Below are positions 14,742 to 24,151 of a stretch of 64,000 nt of DNA, one piece after another (position 1 is the stretch's first letter; the number at the start of each line of letters is the position of its first letter). The stretch is from Actinomadura nitritigenes. Its GTDB lineage: Bacteria; Actinomycetota; Actinomycetes; Streptosporangiales; Streptosporangiaceae. Position numbers and translations under genes: made by a program. The stretch lies in assembly GCF_017573545.1 (NCBI RefSeq), contig NZ_JAGEOK010000029.1:62001-126000 (forward strand), given 5' to 3'. The notes under the pieces were generated by a model. That model saw only the letters and a program-made list of their open reading frames with translations, ran no database searches and had not been told where the DNA came from.

Positions 14742-16508
14742 ATGGCCTCTTACCTGATCGAGCCGTTCGACCGGCTCCCCTTCGGCGGCCCGGACAAGGC
14801 CCGCCGGTACGCGACGGAGCGCTACCAGGGGGCGGCGGGCCTCAACTGGTACGACTGCGACCCGACGCTGCGCTTCCTGATGCGGCGCCACCTCGGCGAC
14901 GGCTTCGGCTGGGCCGAGCCCCGGCTCCGCGAGCTGGGCGCGCTCATGGGCGGCCCGGTGAACGCGTGGGCGGAGGAGACCGACCGGAACCCGCCGCGGC
15001 TCGAGAAGTACGACCGGTGGGGGCGCGACGTCAGCGAGGTCGTCATGCCGCAGTCGTTCGAGGCGGCCCGGCGGGAGCTGGTGGCGACGTCGTTCACCCG
15101 GCCCGCCTTCGTCGCGGAGGCGAAGGCGAACGGGGTGGACCCGGCGCCGCTCGGCGTCGCCTGGAGCTACCTGCTCGACCAGGCCGACATCGGCATGGCG
15201 TGCGCGCTCGGCACCGGCGGGGACATGGTCGTCGGGCTCACCGAGCTGTTCGCGCCGGACGAGGTGAAGGAGCGCGTCCGCGCGCTGTTCGCCGAGGGCG
15301 CGTTCTCCGGCGAGGCCGCGCAGATGCTCACCGAGCGGTCCGGCGGCTCCGACCTCGGGGCGCTGGAGTCGACGGCGTCCCGGGACGGCGACGCCTGGCG
15401 GCTCAACGGGTTCAAGTGGTTCGCGTCGAACGCGAACGGGTCGGCGTTCGTCGTCCTCGCGAAGCCCGAGGGCGCGGTGGACGGGGTGCGCGGCATCGCG
15501 CCGTTCCTCGTCCTGCGGGAGCGGCGGGACGGGACGCGCAACGGCGTGCGGATCCGGCGGCTGAAGGACAAGCTCGGCACCCGGTCGGTGGCGTCCGCGG
15601 AGATCGAGTTCACCGACGCGGAGGCGTTCCTGCTGGCCCCGGCGTCGAGCGCGGGCGAGGGCGGGGACGGCAAGGGCCTCGCGCGGATGATGGAGCTGAC
15701 GAACGGCGCGCGGCTCGGCATCGCGATGATGGGGCTCGGCTGCGCGCGCCGGTCGCTGGTGGAGTCGCTCTGCTACACCCGGGCGCGCGAGGCGTTCGGG
15801 GCGTCGCTGGGCGAGCAGCCGCTGATGCGGCGCAAGCTCGCCGAGATGATCGTGGAGACGGAGGCCGCCCAGGCGCTGGTGTTCGACGGGTACCTGGGGA
15901 GACCCCGCCTGCGCGTGGGTGCGGCGCTCGTCAAGCTGCGCGCGGCGCGGCTCGGCGTGACCGCCGCGAGCGACGCGATCGAGATCCACGGCGGCAACGG
16001 CTACATCGAGCAGTGGCCGGTCGCCCGCATCCTGCGGGACGCGCAGGTCAACCCGGTCTGGGAGGGCGGCGACAACATCCTCTGCCTGGACGTCCGCCGC
16101 GCCGTCGAGCGCGACGACGCGCACGAGCCGTTCCTCGACCGGCTCGCCGGGGCCGTCGCGAGCGCGCCCGGCGGCGACGACGCGACCGCCGACCTCGTGA
16201 ACGCGCGGATCGGGCACCTCCGCGAGGCGATCGGGAAGTGGCGCGGCCTCGACCGGGCGACGGCGGAGGCGCGGCTGTACCCCCTCGCCCAGTACATGGC
16301 CGACGTGTACGCGGCGGCGCTGCTGCTGGAGCAGGCCGGCTGGGAGCGCGCCGATTCCGGCGCCGACCGCAAGGCGCTCGTCGCGCGCCTCTACGCTCGG
16401 AGGCACCTCGCCGACGCCGGCCCGCTGCGGGCGATCGACGCGCCGGCCGAGGACCTCGAACGCTTCAAGGACCTGGCGGACGGCGCGTTCGTCCGCGCGG
16501 AGGAGTGA
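14742..16508 (+). CDS. Acyl-CoA dehydrogenase, AidB-like
   Basis: FAD flavoenzyme of 588 residues, near the size of AidB-type members and larger than the usual 380-residue enzymes. The N-terminus (PFGGPDKARRYATERYQGAA) is AidB-like. FAD and substrate motifs include MLTERSGGSDLGALEST, a TRSVASAEIEF strand, and IHGGNGYIEQWPVARILRDA with VWEGGDNI. It likely oxidises an acyl-CoA; AidB in E. coli is tied to alkylation stress, so that is the alternative. One base separates it from the hydratase gene downstream. It is probably repressed by the divergent PaaX protein. Confidence 0.9.
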   Translation: MASYLIEPFDRLPFGGPDKARRYATERYQGAAGLNWYDCDPTLRFLMRRHLGDGFGWAEPRLRELGALMGGPVNAWAEETDRNPPRLEKYDRWGRDVSEVVMPQSFEAARRELVATSFTRPAFVAEAKANGVDPAPLGVAWSYLLDQADIGMACALGTGGDMVVGLTELFAPDEVKERVRALFAEGAFSGEAAQMLTERSGGSDLGALESTASRDGDAWRLNGFKWFASNANGSAFVVLAKPEGAVDGVRGIAPFLVLRERRDGTRNGVRIRRLKDKLGTRSVASAEIEFTDAEAFLLAPASSAGEGGDGKGLARMMELTNGARLGIAMMGLGCARRSLVESLCYTRAREAFGASLGEQPLMRRKLAEMIVETEAAQALVFDGYLGRPRLRVGAALVKLRAARLGVTAASDAIEIHGGNGYIEQWPVARILRDAQVNPVWEGGDNILCLDVRRAVERDDAHEPFLDRLAGAVASAPGGDDATADLVNARIGHLREAIGKWRGLDRATAEARLYPLAQYMADVYAAALLLEQAGWERADSGADRKALVARLYARRHLADAGPLRAIDAPAEDLERFKDLADGAFVRAEE

Positions 16509-16509
16509 C

Positions 16510-17280
16510 ATGCACGTCAGGAGCGAGCGCCGCGGGCCCGTGACGACCGTGATCATGTCCCGTCCGGAGGCGCGCAACGCCGTGGACGGGGCCGTGGCGG
16601 ACGGGCTCGCGGCGGCGTTCCGGGCGTTCGACGCCGACCCGGACGCGAGCGTCGCCGTCCTGTGGGGCGAGGGCGGGACGTTCTGCGCGGGCGCCGACCT
16701 GAAGTCGATCGGCACCGGGCGGAGCCCGCGCGTGGACGCGCCGCCCGCCGACGGCCCGCTCGGCTGCACGCGGATGCGGCTGTCGAAGCCGGTGGTCGCG
16801 GCCGTCGCGGGGCACGCGGTCGCGGGCGGCATGGAGCTGGCGCTCTGGTGCGACCTGCGGGTCGTCGAGGAGGACGCGACGTTCGGCGTGTACTGCCGCC
16901 GCTGGGGCGTCCCGCTGGTGGACGGCGGGACGGTCCGGCTGCCGCGGCTGATCGGGACGAGCCGCGCCATGGACCTGATCCTCACGGGCCGTCCGGTCGG
17001 CGCGCGGGAGGCGTTCGACATCGGCCTGGCGAACCGGCTCGTCCCGCCGGGGACGTCCCGGGAGGCGGCGGAGGAGCTGGCGGCGGACCTCGCCCGCTTC
17101 CCGCAGGCGTGCCTGCGCAACGACCGCATGTCCGTCCTGGACGCGGAGGGCCTGCCGGAGGACGAGGCGCTCGCCGTCGAGTACCGCCACGGCCTCGGCT
17201 CCCTGCGGGACGCCCTCGACGGAGCCGGGAGGTTCACCGCGGGCCACGGCCGCCACGGGGATTTCGGCGACCTGGGCTGA
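16510..17280 (+). CDS. Enoyl-CoA hydratase/isomerase (crotonase family)
   Basis: Crotonase-fold protein of 256 residues. The oxyanion-hole segments are GGTFCAGADLKSI (about 55-67) and AGHAVAGGMELALWCD. In hydratases a Glu follows the FG in the next segment (FGxPE); here it reads FGVYCRRWGVPLVDGGTVRL, so that Glu seems missing and the reaction may differ from simple hydration. It starts one base after the dehydrogenase stop and is co-transcribed with it, suggesting consecutive steps on one acyl-CoA. Confidence 0.9.
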   Translation: MHVRSERRGPVTTVIMSRPEARNAVDGAVADGLAAAFRAFDADPDASVAVLWGEGGTFCAGADLKSIGTGRSPRVDAPPADGPLGCTRMRLSKPVVAAVAGHAVAGGMELALWCDLRVVEEDATFGVYCRRWGVPLVDGGTVRLPRLIGTSRAMDLILTGRPVGAREAFDIGLANRLVPPGTSREAAEELAADLARFPQACLRNDRMSVLDAEGLPEDEALAVEYRHGLGSLRDALDGAGRFTAGHGRHGDFGDLG

Positions 17281-17360
17281 CGTCCCCGCGCCGCCGCGCC
17301 CGCCGCGGGACGGGCGGTCCGCGGGGGTGTGAAAGCCGTCGCCGAATGCCCGGATCGCTC

Positions 17361-17366
17361 TATCAT
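17361..17366 (+). promoter_or_regulatory. Leaderless -10 box (TATCAT) for first kinase
   Basis: TATCAT ends eight bases before GTG 17375; no ribosome site. Confidence 0.55.
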
Positions 17367-17374
17367 GTCGGCCG

Positions 17375-19522
17375 GTGGACAGCCGGTTGAAGAGCCTGGG
17401 CGCACACGATCCGGCGCGGGTGGGGCCGTACCGGCTGCTGGCGGTGCTCGGCAGCGGCGGGATGGGGCGCGTCTACCTGGGGCGGTCCCCGGGGGCGCGG
17501 GCCGCGGCCGTCAAGGTGGTGCGTCCCGAGCTGTCCGGCGACCCCGCGTTCCTGGCGCGGTTCCGGCGCGAGGCGGCGGCGGCCCGCGCGGTCGGCGGCG
17601 CGTTCACCTCGCCGGTCCTGGACGCCGACACCGCGGCGGCGCCGCCGTGGCTGGCCACCGCGTTCGTCGCCGGGCCTCCGCTGAGCGACGCGGTGCGGGC
17701 GCACGGCCCGCTGGAGGAGCCGGTCGCGCGGGTCCTCGGGGCCGCGCTCGCCGAGGCGCTGGCGGCGGTGCACGGCGCGGGGCTCGTCCACCGCGACCTC
17801 AAGCCCGCGAACGTGCTGCTCGCCGCCGACGGCCCCCGGGTCATCGACTTCGGGATCAGCCGGGCCCTGGACGGCACGGCCGTCACCCGCAGCGGCGCGC
17901 TGGTCGGGTCCCCGGCGTTCATGGCGCCCGAGCAGGTCGCCTCGGGACGCCGCGCGGGGCCCGCCGCCGACGTGTTCGCGCTGGGCGGCGTGCTGGTGTA
18001 CGCCGCGACCGGCACGCCGCCGTTCGGCACCGGGGCGGTTCCGGCCGTGCTCGCCCGCGTCGTCGGGGCCGACCCGCTGCTGGACGGCGTGCCGGACGGC
18101 CTGCGGCCCGTGGTGGCCGCGTGCCTGGACAAGGACCCCGACCGGCGCCCGTCCCCGGCGGAACTGGTCGAGCGGCTCGGCGGGGCCGATCCGGGGGAGT
18201 GGTGGCCCGCACCGGTCCGCGCGGAGATCGCCGCGCGGGCGGGCGAGGCGTCCGCCCTGCTCAGCGCGCCGCCGCCCGTCCCGGACGGGGGCCCGACGCA
18301 CCCGGCCGCCGAGGACGGCGCGCCGACGGTGCGCGAGCCGTCGCCGACGCGCGTCCTGCCGGACCCTCCCGGCCGACGACGCTTCCTGGCCGTGGCCGGT
18401 GCCGCCGCGGGAGCCGCCGTGGCGGCGGGCGTCACCGGATGGCTGCTGCACGACCGGGACTCCCACCGGCCGGGCGGCCCGCGCTCCGCGGTCGTCGGCG
18501 CGCCGCAGGGACCGAAGCCGCTCTGGACGTACACCCCCGCGCTGGAGGGCCCGTCGCCGGACCTGCCCGCCGTCGTGAGCGGCGGCGCGGTGCTGCTCGG
18601 CGAGGCGTCCCGGCTCACGTGCCTGGACGCCGCGACGGGCGCCCGGCGCTGGACGGCGCAAGAGGACGCCGGGATCGGCCACGTCGAGGTCTCCGGCGGC
18701 ACCGTGTACGCCGTCGCGGGGAACGGCGACCTGTCCGCGTTCGACGTCGCCACAGGTGAGCGCCGGTGGCGGACGAGCGGCGACCGCCTGCCCCGGCACC
18801 CCGGCGACGGCGTCCTCGGGATCGCCGGCACCCTCATGATCGGTTACCGGGACCTCGGGGACGGGAGCGCCGCGTCCGTCGAGGCGTTCGAGGTGCGGGG
18901 CGGGCGGGTGCGGTGGCGGCGGTCCGTGGCGTCCCGGCCCTCGCCCGTGGTGAGGGCGGGCCGTCTGCTGGCCGCCCGGGACGGCGCCCTGCGGGCGTTC
19001 GACGCGGCGACGGGACGGCAGGCGTGGCAGGTGCCGCTGGGCCCCGTCCCGGAGCTGTCCGTGCAGGCGTCCGAGTCGGCCGTGCTGGTCCCGGCGAACG
19101 GCACGCTCACGGCGTACTCCGTGGACGCCGGGACGAGGCTGTGGACCGCCGGCGGGCTCGGCCGTTACGGGCCGGACGTCCTCGTGGCGGCCGGGAACCT
19201 GGTGTGCGTCGCCGACGGCGCCACCGCGATCGGCCTGGACGCGCGCACGGGGAGCGTCCGGTGGCGCACCCGGCTGCCCGCCGTCCCGGCCGCCGCGACG
19301 CCGCCGTGGTCCCCGGCGCCGGTCGCCGTGCCGATCGCCCCCGACGACGCGCAGGCCCGGACCGCGGCCGGCGCGGGGCTGGCGGTGCTGGACCCGGGCG
19401 GCGGCCGCGTCCGCTGGACGTACCGCGTCCCCAACGACGCCCAGACGCGGTGGGACGTGCGGGCCGACGGCACCCGCGCGTACGCCTTCGACGGCAGGCG
19501 GCTGCTGGTGTTCCGAGGATGA
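17375..19522 (+). CDS. Membrane Ser/Thr protein kinase with PQQ-type propeller
   Basis: Bacterial eukaryotic-like kinase of 715 residues. The kinase domain (about 17-275) has the glycine loop LGSGGMGRVY, K47 in AAVKVV, HRDLKPANVLL, DFGIS and APEQ, so it looks active. A Pro-rich linker leads to one membrane helix at about 336-355 after GRRRFL. The outside part repeats a beta-propeller blade ending such as LDAATGARRWT and LDARTGSVRWR, about six times. This layout suits an external sensor driving an internal kinase. GTG 17375 appears leaderless. It overlaps the next kinase by four bases. Confidence 0.92.
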   Translation: MDSRLKSLGAHDPARVGPYRLLAVLGSGGMGRVYLGRSPGARAAAVKVVRPELSGDPAFLARFRREAAAARAVGGAFTSPVLDADTAAAPPWLATAFVAGPPLSDAVRAHGPLEEPVARVLGAALAEALAAVHGAGLVHRDLKPANVLLAADGPRVIDFGISRALDGTAVTRSGALVGSPAFMAPEQVASGRRAGPAADVFALGGVLVYAATGTPPFGTGAVPAVLARVVGADPLLDGVPDGLRPVVAACLDKDPDRRPSPAELVERLGGADPGEWWPAPVRAEIAARAGEASALLSAPPPVPDGGPTHPAAEDGAPTVREPSPTRVLPDPPGRRRFLAVAGAAAGAAVAAGVTGWLLHDRDSHRPGGPRSAVVGAPQGPKPLWTYTPALEGPSPDLPAVVSGGAVLLGEASRLTCLDAATGARRWTAQEDAGIGHVEVSGGTVYAVAGNGDLSAFDVATGERRWRTSGDRLPRHPGDGVLGIAGTLMIGYRDLGDGSAASVEAFEVRGGRVRWRRSVASRPSPVVRAGRLLAARDGALRAFDAATGRQAWQVPLGPVPELSVQASESAVLVPANGTLTAYSVDAGTRLWTAGGLGRYGPDVLVAAGNLVCVADGATAIGLDARTGSVRWRTRLPAVPAAATPPWSPAPVAVPIAPDDAQARTAAGAGLAVLDPGGGRVRWTYRVPNDAQTRWDVRADGTRAYAFDGRRLLVFRG

Positions 19523-21627
19523 CGGCCGACGCGGGGAGGACCGGAGTGGAGATGACGGAGCCGCTGCGCCCCGAGGACCCGGAGGCGCTCGGGCCGCACC
19601 GCCTCCTCGGGCGGCTGGGGCAGGGCGGGATGGGAAGGGTCTACCTCGCGCGCTCCCGCGCCGGGCGGCTGCTCGCCGTGAAGGCCGTCCACGCCGAGTA
19701 CGCCGGCGACCCGGCGTTCCGCGCGCGGTTCCGGCGGGAGATCGACGCCGCGCGGCGGGTGGCGGGGGCCTTCACCGCGCCCGTCGTCGACGCCGACCCG
19801 GACGGATCGCCGCCGTGGCTCGCCACCGCCTACGTGCCCGGGCCGTCGCTGCGGGACGCGGTGCTGCGGCACGGCCCGCTGCCGGAGGGCACGGTCCGCG
19901 CGCTCGGGGCCGGGCTCGCCGAGGCGCTGGCCGCGGTGCACGCGGCGGGGCTCGTGCACCGCGACCTCAAGCCGTCCAACGTCCTGCTGGCGGCCGACGG
20001 GCCGCGGCTGATCGACTTCGGGATCAGCCGGGCGGCGGACGACGCGGCGCTGACGGCCGCCGGGGCGGTCGTCGGCTCGGCCGGGTACCTCTCGCCCGAG
20101 CAGGCCGCCGCCGAGGAGGCGGGCCCGGCGTCCGACGTGTTCTCGCTCGGTGCGACCCTCGCCTTCGCCGCGACCGGACGCCCGCCGTTCGGCGACGCCC
20201 GCCCGGAGGCGCTGCTGTACCGGGTCGGCCACGAGGACCCCGACCTGGCCGGAGTGCCGGGACCGCTCCGCGGCCTCCTGGCCGCCTGCCTGCAACGCGA
20301 TCCGGAGCGGCGGCCGCCCGTCGGCCGGCTGCCAGCGCTGCTCCTCCCGGAACCCGGCGCCGCCCCGGGTGCGGCGCCGGCTCCGGGTGAGCACTGGTTG
20401 CCGGACCCGGTCGCGGCCGAGGTGGCGGAGTGGAGCGCTGACGCCGCGAACGCCGGAGACGGCACGTCCGGTGGTGGAGGGGTCGGCCGCCGGTGGCTGC
20501 TGGCGGGGCTGGCGGCCGCCGGGGCCGCGGCGGTGGCGGGCGGCGCGATCGCCCTCGCGACCCGCGGCGGCTCGACGCCCCGGCCCCGGCCGTCGGCCGA
20601 GCCGAAGATCACCCCTCGCCGGCTCTGGAGCGCGCGCACCGAGAAGCCGGACGGCATCGCGATCGAAGGCGGCCTGGTGCTCTACGCCACCGGCGCGTTC
20701 TCCGCCGACCTCGTCGCGCTCGACCTCAGCAGGGGGCAGCGGCGGTGGCGCAAGGGCAAGGTGCTGTTCGCGGACGGGCCCAGCGAGGAGTGGGCCCGGC
20801 CGCCCGTCGCCGCGTACGGCGGCGCCCTGTACGCCGCGCTGGGGTCGCTGAACGGCGGCGCCCCGCTGCGCGCCCTCGACCCCGCCACCGGCGCCGTCCG
20901 GGCGACGATCGAGCTGCCCGGCGGCCTCGAACCGGGCCTCGTGTGGGGAGCGCAGGGGCCGGTGGTCTTCTGTAGATCATCCGACGCCGACCGCGCCCTG
21001 ATCGCGGTCGACGTGGCGGCCCGGAAGATCCTCTGGTCGTACCGGGGGCAGGGCGTGGAGGACGACATGGTCACCGTCCCGCCCGCCGGGGGCCTGGTGT
21101 TCCGGACCGAGCGGACCGGGACCGTGCACGCCCACGCGGTCGCGGACGGCACCGAGCGCTGGCGCGTCCCGACCGACGCCGCCGCCGGGGACCAGCCGGT
21201 GATCGCGGCCGGGGACACCGTCTACGTGACCGGCGGCCACCTGTACGCGCTGGACGCCGCGACCGGGCGCACGCGCTGGGCGTTCGCCACCGGGGCGGAC
21301 GGGCGGGCCGCCGTCCGGGACCGCGACGTCTTCGTCACGCTGCCCCGCCTCACCGCGCTCGACGCGCGCACCGGCGCGCCGCGCTGGCAGGTGGAGGTGG
21401 GCGCGACGCTCGGGCGCCTCGCGATCTGCGGGGACCTGCTGCTCGCCCCGTCCCTCTACGGGGAGCACCCCGCCGTCCACGGCTGGGAGGCGGGCACGGG
21501 GAGGCGGCGCTGGGAGTATCCGATCCCCGCGGAGGCGGGCGCGAACCCCTACCCCTCCATCGTGACCGCCGGAGACCTCTTCGCGATCGGCGACGGTTCG
21601 GCGATCGCCGCCTTCCAGGTCACCTGA
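19519..21627 (+). CDS. Membrane Ser/Thr protein kinase with PQQ-type propeller
   Basis: A 702-residue paralogue of the preceding kinase, with the same order of parts. Kinase motifs are LGQGGMGRVYLA, LLAVKAV, HRDLKPSNVLL, DFGIS and SPEQ. A membrane helix follows RRWLLAGLAAAG near residue 325. The external part has about seven propeller blades (LDAATGRTRWA, LDARTGAPRWQ). The ATG at 19519 overlaps the previous stop as ATGA, so the pair is translationally coupled. The two are similar throughout but clearly diverged, so the duplication is not recent. Confidence 0.92.
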   Translation: MTADAGRTGVEMTEPLRPEDPEALGPHRLLGRLGQGGMGRVYLARSRAGRLLAVKAVHAEYAGDPAFRARFRREIDAARRVAGAFTAPVVDADPDGSPPWLATAYVPGPSLRDAVLRHGPLPEGTVRALGAGLAEALAAVHAAGLVHRDLKPSNVLLAADGPRLIDFGISRAADDAALTAAGAVVGSAGYLSPEQAAAEEAGPASDVFSLGATLAFAATGRPPFGDARPEALLYRVGHEDPDLAGVPGPLRGLLAACLQRDPERRPPVGRLPALLLPEPGAAPGAAPAPGEHWLPDPVAAEVAEWSADAANAGDGTSGGGGVGRRWLLAGLAAAGAAAVAGGAIALATRGGSTPRPRPSAEPKITPRRLWSARTEKPDGIAIEGGLVLYATGAFSADLVALDLSRGQRRWRKGKVLFADGPSEEWARPPVAAYGGALYAALGSLNGGAPLRALDPATGAVRATIELPGGLEPGLVWGAQGPVVFCRSSDADRALIAVDVAARKILWSYRGQGVEDDMVTVPPAGGLVFRTERTGTVHAHAVADGTERWRVPTDAAAGDQPVIAAGDTVYVTGGHLYALDAATGRTRWAFATGADGRAAVRDRDVFVTLPRLTALDARTGAPRWQVEVGATLGRLAICGDLLLAPSLYGEHPAVHGWEAGTGRRRWEYPIPAEAGANPYPSIVTAGDLFAIGDGSAIAAFQVT

Positions 21628-21713
21628 CCGGGACGCCCGCCCTGGAGTAACCCTGCACTTACGGTCCGGGGCGCGCCGTTCTAAGCTCGACACCGACGAC
21701 TCGAAGGAGCGGT

Positions 21714-22961
21714 ATGACCCTGAGCGTGGACGAGGCGGGCCTGGCGCTCGCCGATCCGAAGGCGTACGCCGACGAGGCACGGCTGCACGAGGCGCTCGCG
21801 CTGCTGCGGCGGGAGTCGCCGGTGCGGTGGGTGGACGCGCCGGACTACAACCCCTTCTGGGCGATCACGAAGCACGCCGACGTGCTGGAGATCGAGCGGA
21901 ACCACGAGATCTTCCTGAACGCCCCGCGCCCGCTGCTCGGCACCGCCGAGTTCGACGAGCTGAACCGGGAGCGCGCGGAGCAGGGCATCGCGCTGCGCAC
22001 CCTGATCCACATGGACGACCCCGACCACCGGGTGATCCGGGCGATCGGCGCGGACTGGTTCCGGCCGCGCGCGATGCGGGCGCTCGAACCGCGGGTGAAG
22101 GAGCTGGCGAAGCGGTACGTCGACCGGATGGTGGAGCTCGGCGGCGAGTGCGACTTCGCGCGGCAGGTCGCGGTGCACTTCCCGCTGTACGTCATCCTGT
22201 CGCTGCTCGGCCTGCCGGAGAGCGACTTCGACCGGATGCTGAAGCTGACGCAGGAGCTGTTCGGCGGGGACGACGCCGAGCTGCAGCGCGGCCAGACGAA
22301 CGAGGAGAAGCTGCAGGTCCTGCTGGACTTCTTCGCCTACTTCCAGGGGCTGACGGAGGAGCGCCGCAAGCACCCGACCGACGACCTGGCGTCCGCCATC
22401 GCGAACGCGAGGATCGACGGGGAGCCGCTGAACGACTTCGACACCGCGTCCTACTACGTCATCATCGCGACGGCCGGGCACGACACGACGAGCGCGACGA
22501 TCGCGGGCGGCCTCCAGGCCCTCATCGAGCACCCCGAGCAGCGGGAGCGGCTCACGGGCGACCCGGGCCTGATGTCCCTCGCCGTGGACGAGATGATCCG
22601 CTGGGTCACCCCGGTGAAGGAGTTCATGCGGACCGCGGCCCGCGACTACGACCTGCGCGGCACGACGATCCGGGAGGGCGACGCGGTGCTGCTGTCCTAC
22701 CCGTCCGCGAACCGCGACGAGGACGTGTTCGACGACCCGTTCTCGTTCGACGTCGGGCGCGACCCGAACAAGCACCTGGCGTTCGGGTTCGGCGTGCACT
22801 ACTGCCTGGGCGCGGCGCTGGCCCGCATCGAGGTCCGCGCCTTCTTCGAGGAGTTGCTGCCGCGGCTGCGCTCGATCGAGCTCGCGGGTCCGGCGGAGAG
22901 CATCGCGACCACGTTCGTCGGCGGCCTGAAGCGGCTGCCCGTCCGCTACTCGCTGGCCTGA
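21714..22961 (+). CDS. Cytochrome P450
   Basis: Soluble bacterial heme monooxygenase of 415 residues. The I-helix oxygen site is AGHDTTS, the ExxR motif is EMIRW, and the heme loop is FGFGVHYCLGAAL with the ligand Cys at residue 364. It would need ferredoxin partners, none of which is adjacent. The ATG follows gaaggag. A zinc alcohol dehydrogenase lies 75 bases downstream on the same strand and may oxidise the alcohol formed. Sequence style is like terpene- or steroid-hydroxylating bacterial P450s; the substrate is not determined. Confidence 0.95.
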   Translation: MTLSVDEAGLALADPKAYADEARLHEALALLRRESPVRWVDAPDYNPFWAITKHADVLEIERNHEIFLNAPRPLLGTAEFDELNRERAEQGIALRTLIHMDDPDHRVIRAIGADWFRPRAMRALEPRVKELAKRYVDRMVELGGECDFARQVAVHFPLYVILSLLGLPESDFDRMLKLTQELFGGDDAELQRGQTNEEKLQVLLDFFAYFQGLTEERRKHPTDDLASAIANARIDGEPLNDFDTASYYVIIATAGHDTTSATIAGGLQALIEHPEQRERLTGDPGLMSLAVDEMIRWVTPVKEFMRTAARDYDLRGTTIREGDAVLLSYPSANRDEDVFDDPFSFDVGRDPNKHLAFGFGVHYCLGAALARIEVRAFFEELLPRLRSIELAGPAESIATTFVGGLKRLPVRYSLA

Positions 22962-23007
22962 TCCCCGCCCGTCCCGATCCCCGCCCGTCCCGATCCCCGC
23001 CCGTCCT
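22960..23007 (+). repeat. Three tandem copies of a 16-bp unit
   Basis: gatccccgcccgtccc repeats at 22960, 22976 and 22992 (the last ends in t). The first copy begins inside the P450 stop codon. Confidence 0.95.
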
Positions 23008-23036
23008 GATACGCGCCGCCCTGACAGGAGAGCCCA

Positions 23037-24134
23037 GTGCAGATCGACGCCGCGGTGCTGCGGGCCGCAGACGCCCCCTACACGATCGAGCGCGTCGAGC
23101 TCGCCGACCCCGGGCCGGGCGAGATCGTCGTCCGGATCGCGGGGGTCGGGATGTGCCACACCGACCTGCTCGGGCGGGTGCCGGGCGACCTGGTCGCCAA
23201 GCCGGTGATCCTCGGGCACGAGGGGTCCGGCGTGGTCGAGGCGGTGGGGCCGGGCGTGTCCGGTGTCACCGAGGGCGACCACGTGGTCATGTCGTTCGAC
23301 TCGTGCGGGTCCTGCGCGAACTGCCGCGACGCGGTGCCCGGCGCGTGCCCGCAGATGGCCGCGCTGAACATGATCGCCGTTCCGCTGGACGGGCGGCCCC
23401 GCGCCACCGACGCCGAGGGGAACGCGGTCGGCAACCGGTGGTTCGGGCAGTCGTCGTTCGCGTCGCACGCCCTCGGCACCGTGCGGAACGTCGTCCCGGT
23501 GACGAAGGACGTGCCGATCGAGAAGCTCGGGCCGCTCGGCTGCGGCGTGCAGACCGGCGCCGCGTCCGTGCTGGTCTCCCTCGGCGTCCGGGCCGGCGAC
23601 GGCATCGCGGTGTTCGGCGCGGGCGCGGTCGGGCTCTCCGCCGTGATGGCCGCGAAGGTCGCGGGCGCCACCACGATCGTCGCGGTCGACCTGAACGACG
23701 CGCGGCTCGACCTGGCCCGCGAGCTCGGCGCCACGCACACGGTCAACGGCGCGGACGACGACATCGCGGGGCAGATCAGGGCGCTGTCGGGCGGCGAGGG
23801 CGTGCAGTACTCGTTCGACACGACCGCCGTCCCGTCCGTGGTGTCGGCGGCGGTCGCGTCGCTGCGCACCACCGGCGTCTGCGGCCTCGTCGGCGTCGGC
23901 TCCGAGGAGTACCGGCTCGACCCGAACCTGCTGCTCATGGGCCGGACGGTCAAGGGCATCATCGAGGGCGACGCCGTCCCGCACACCTTCATCCCGAAGA
24001 TGATCGACCTGTGGCGCCGGGACCTGTTCCCCTTCGACCGCCTCATCGCGACCTACCCGCTCGACCGGATCAACCAGGCCGAGGCGGCCGCCGCGTCCGG
24101 CGAGGTCGTCAAACCCGTCCTCCTCCCCCGCTGA
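23037..24134 (+). CDS. Zinc-dependent alcohol dehydrogenase
   Basis: Medium-chain NAD(P)-dependent alcohol dehydrogenase of 365 residues. The catalytic zinc ligands are in GMCHTDLLG and GHEGSG. The structural zinc is supplied by four Cys in SCGSCANCRDAVPGAC. The Rossmann motif is VFGAGAVGLSAV. The overall pattern is like aryl-alcohol or geraniol dehydrogenases. It starts at GTG 23037 behind aggaga and follows the P450 gene, so oxidation of a P450 product is a reasonable guess. Confidence 0.92.
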   Translation: MQIDAAVLRAADAPYTIERVELADPGPGEIVVRIAGVGMCHTDLLGRVPGDLVAKPVILGHEGSGVVEAVGPGVSGVTEGDHVVMSFDSCGSCANCRDAVPGACPQMAALNMIAVPLDGRPRATDAEGNAVGNRWFGQSSFASHALGTVRNVVPVTKDVPIEKLGPLGCGVQTGAASVLVSLGVRAGDGIAVFGAGAVGLSAVMAAKVAGATTIVAVDLNDARLDLARELGATHTVNGADDDIAGQIRALSGGEGVQYSFDTTAVPSVVSAAVASLRTTGVCGLVGVGSEEYRLDPNLLLMGRTVKGIIEGDAVPHTFIPKMIDLWRRDLFPFDRLIATYPLDRINQAEAAAASGEVVKPVLLPR

Positions 24135-24151
24135 GCCGCGGCGGGTCAGCG
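24129..24151. terminator. Hairpin containing both convergent stop codons
   Basis: cgctga (24129-24134) pairs with tcagcg (24146-24151) around a GC-rich centre. Each arm carries the stop codon of one of the two convergent genes. Confidence 0.5.

Noticed and set aside
17302..17326. ccgcggg/tccgcgg hairpin before the first kinase
   Set aside because: Imperfect stem in a GC-only stretch; could be chance at this base composition.
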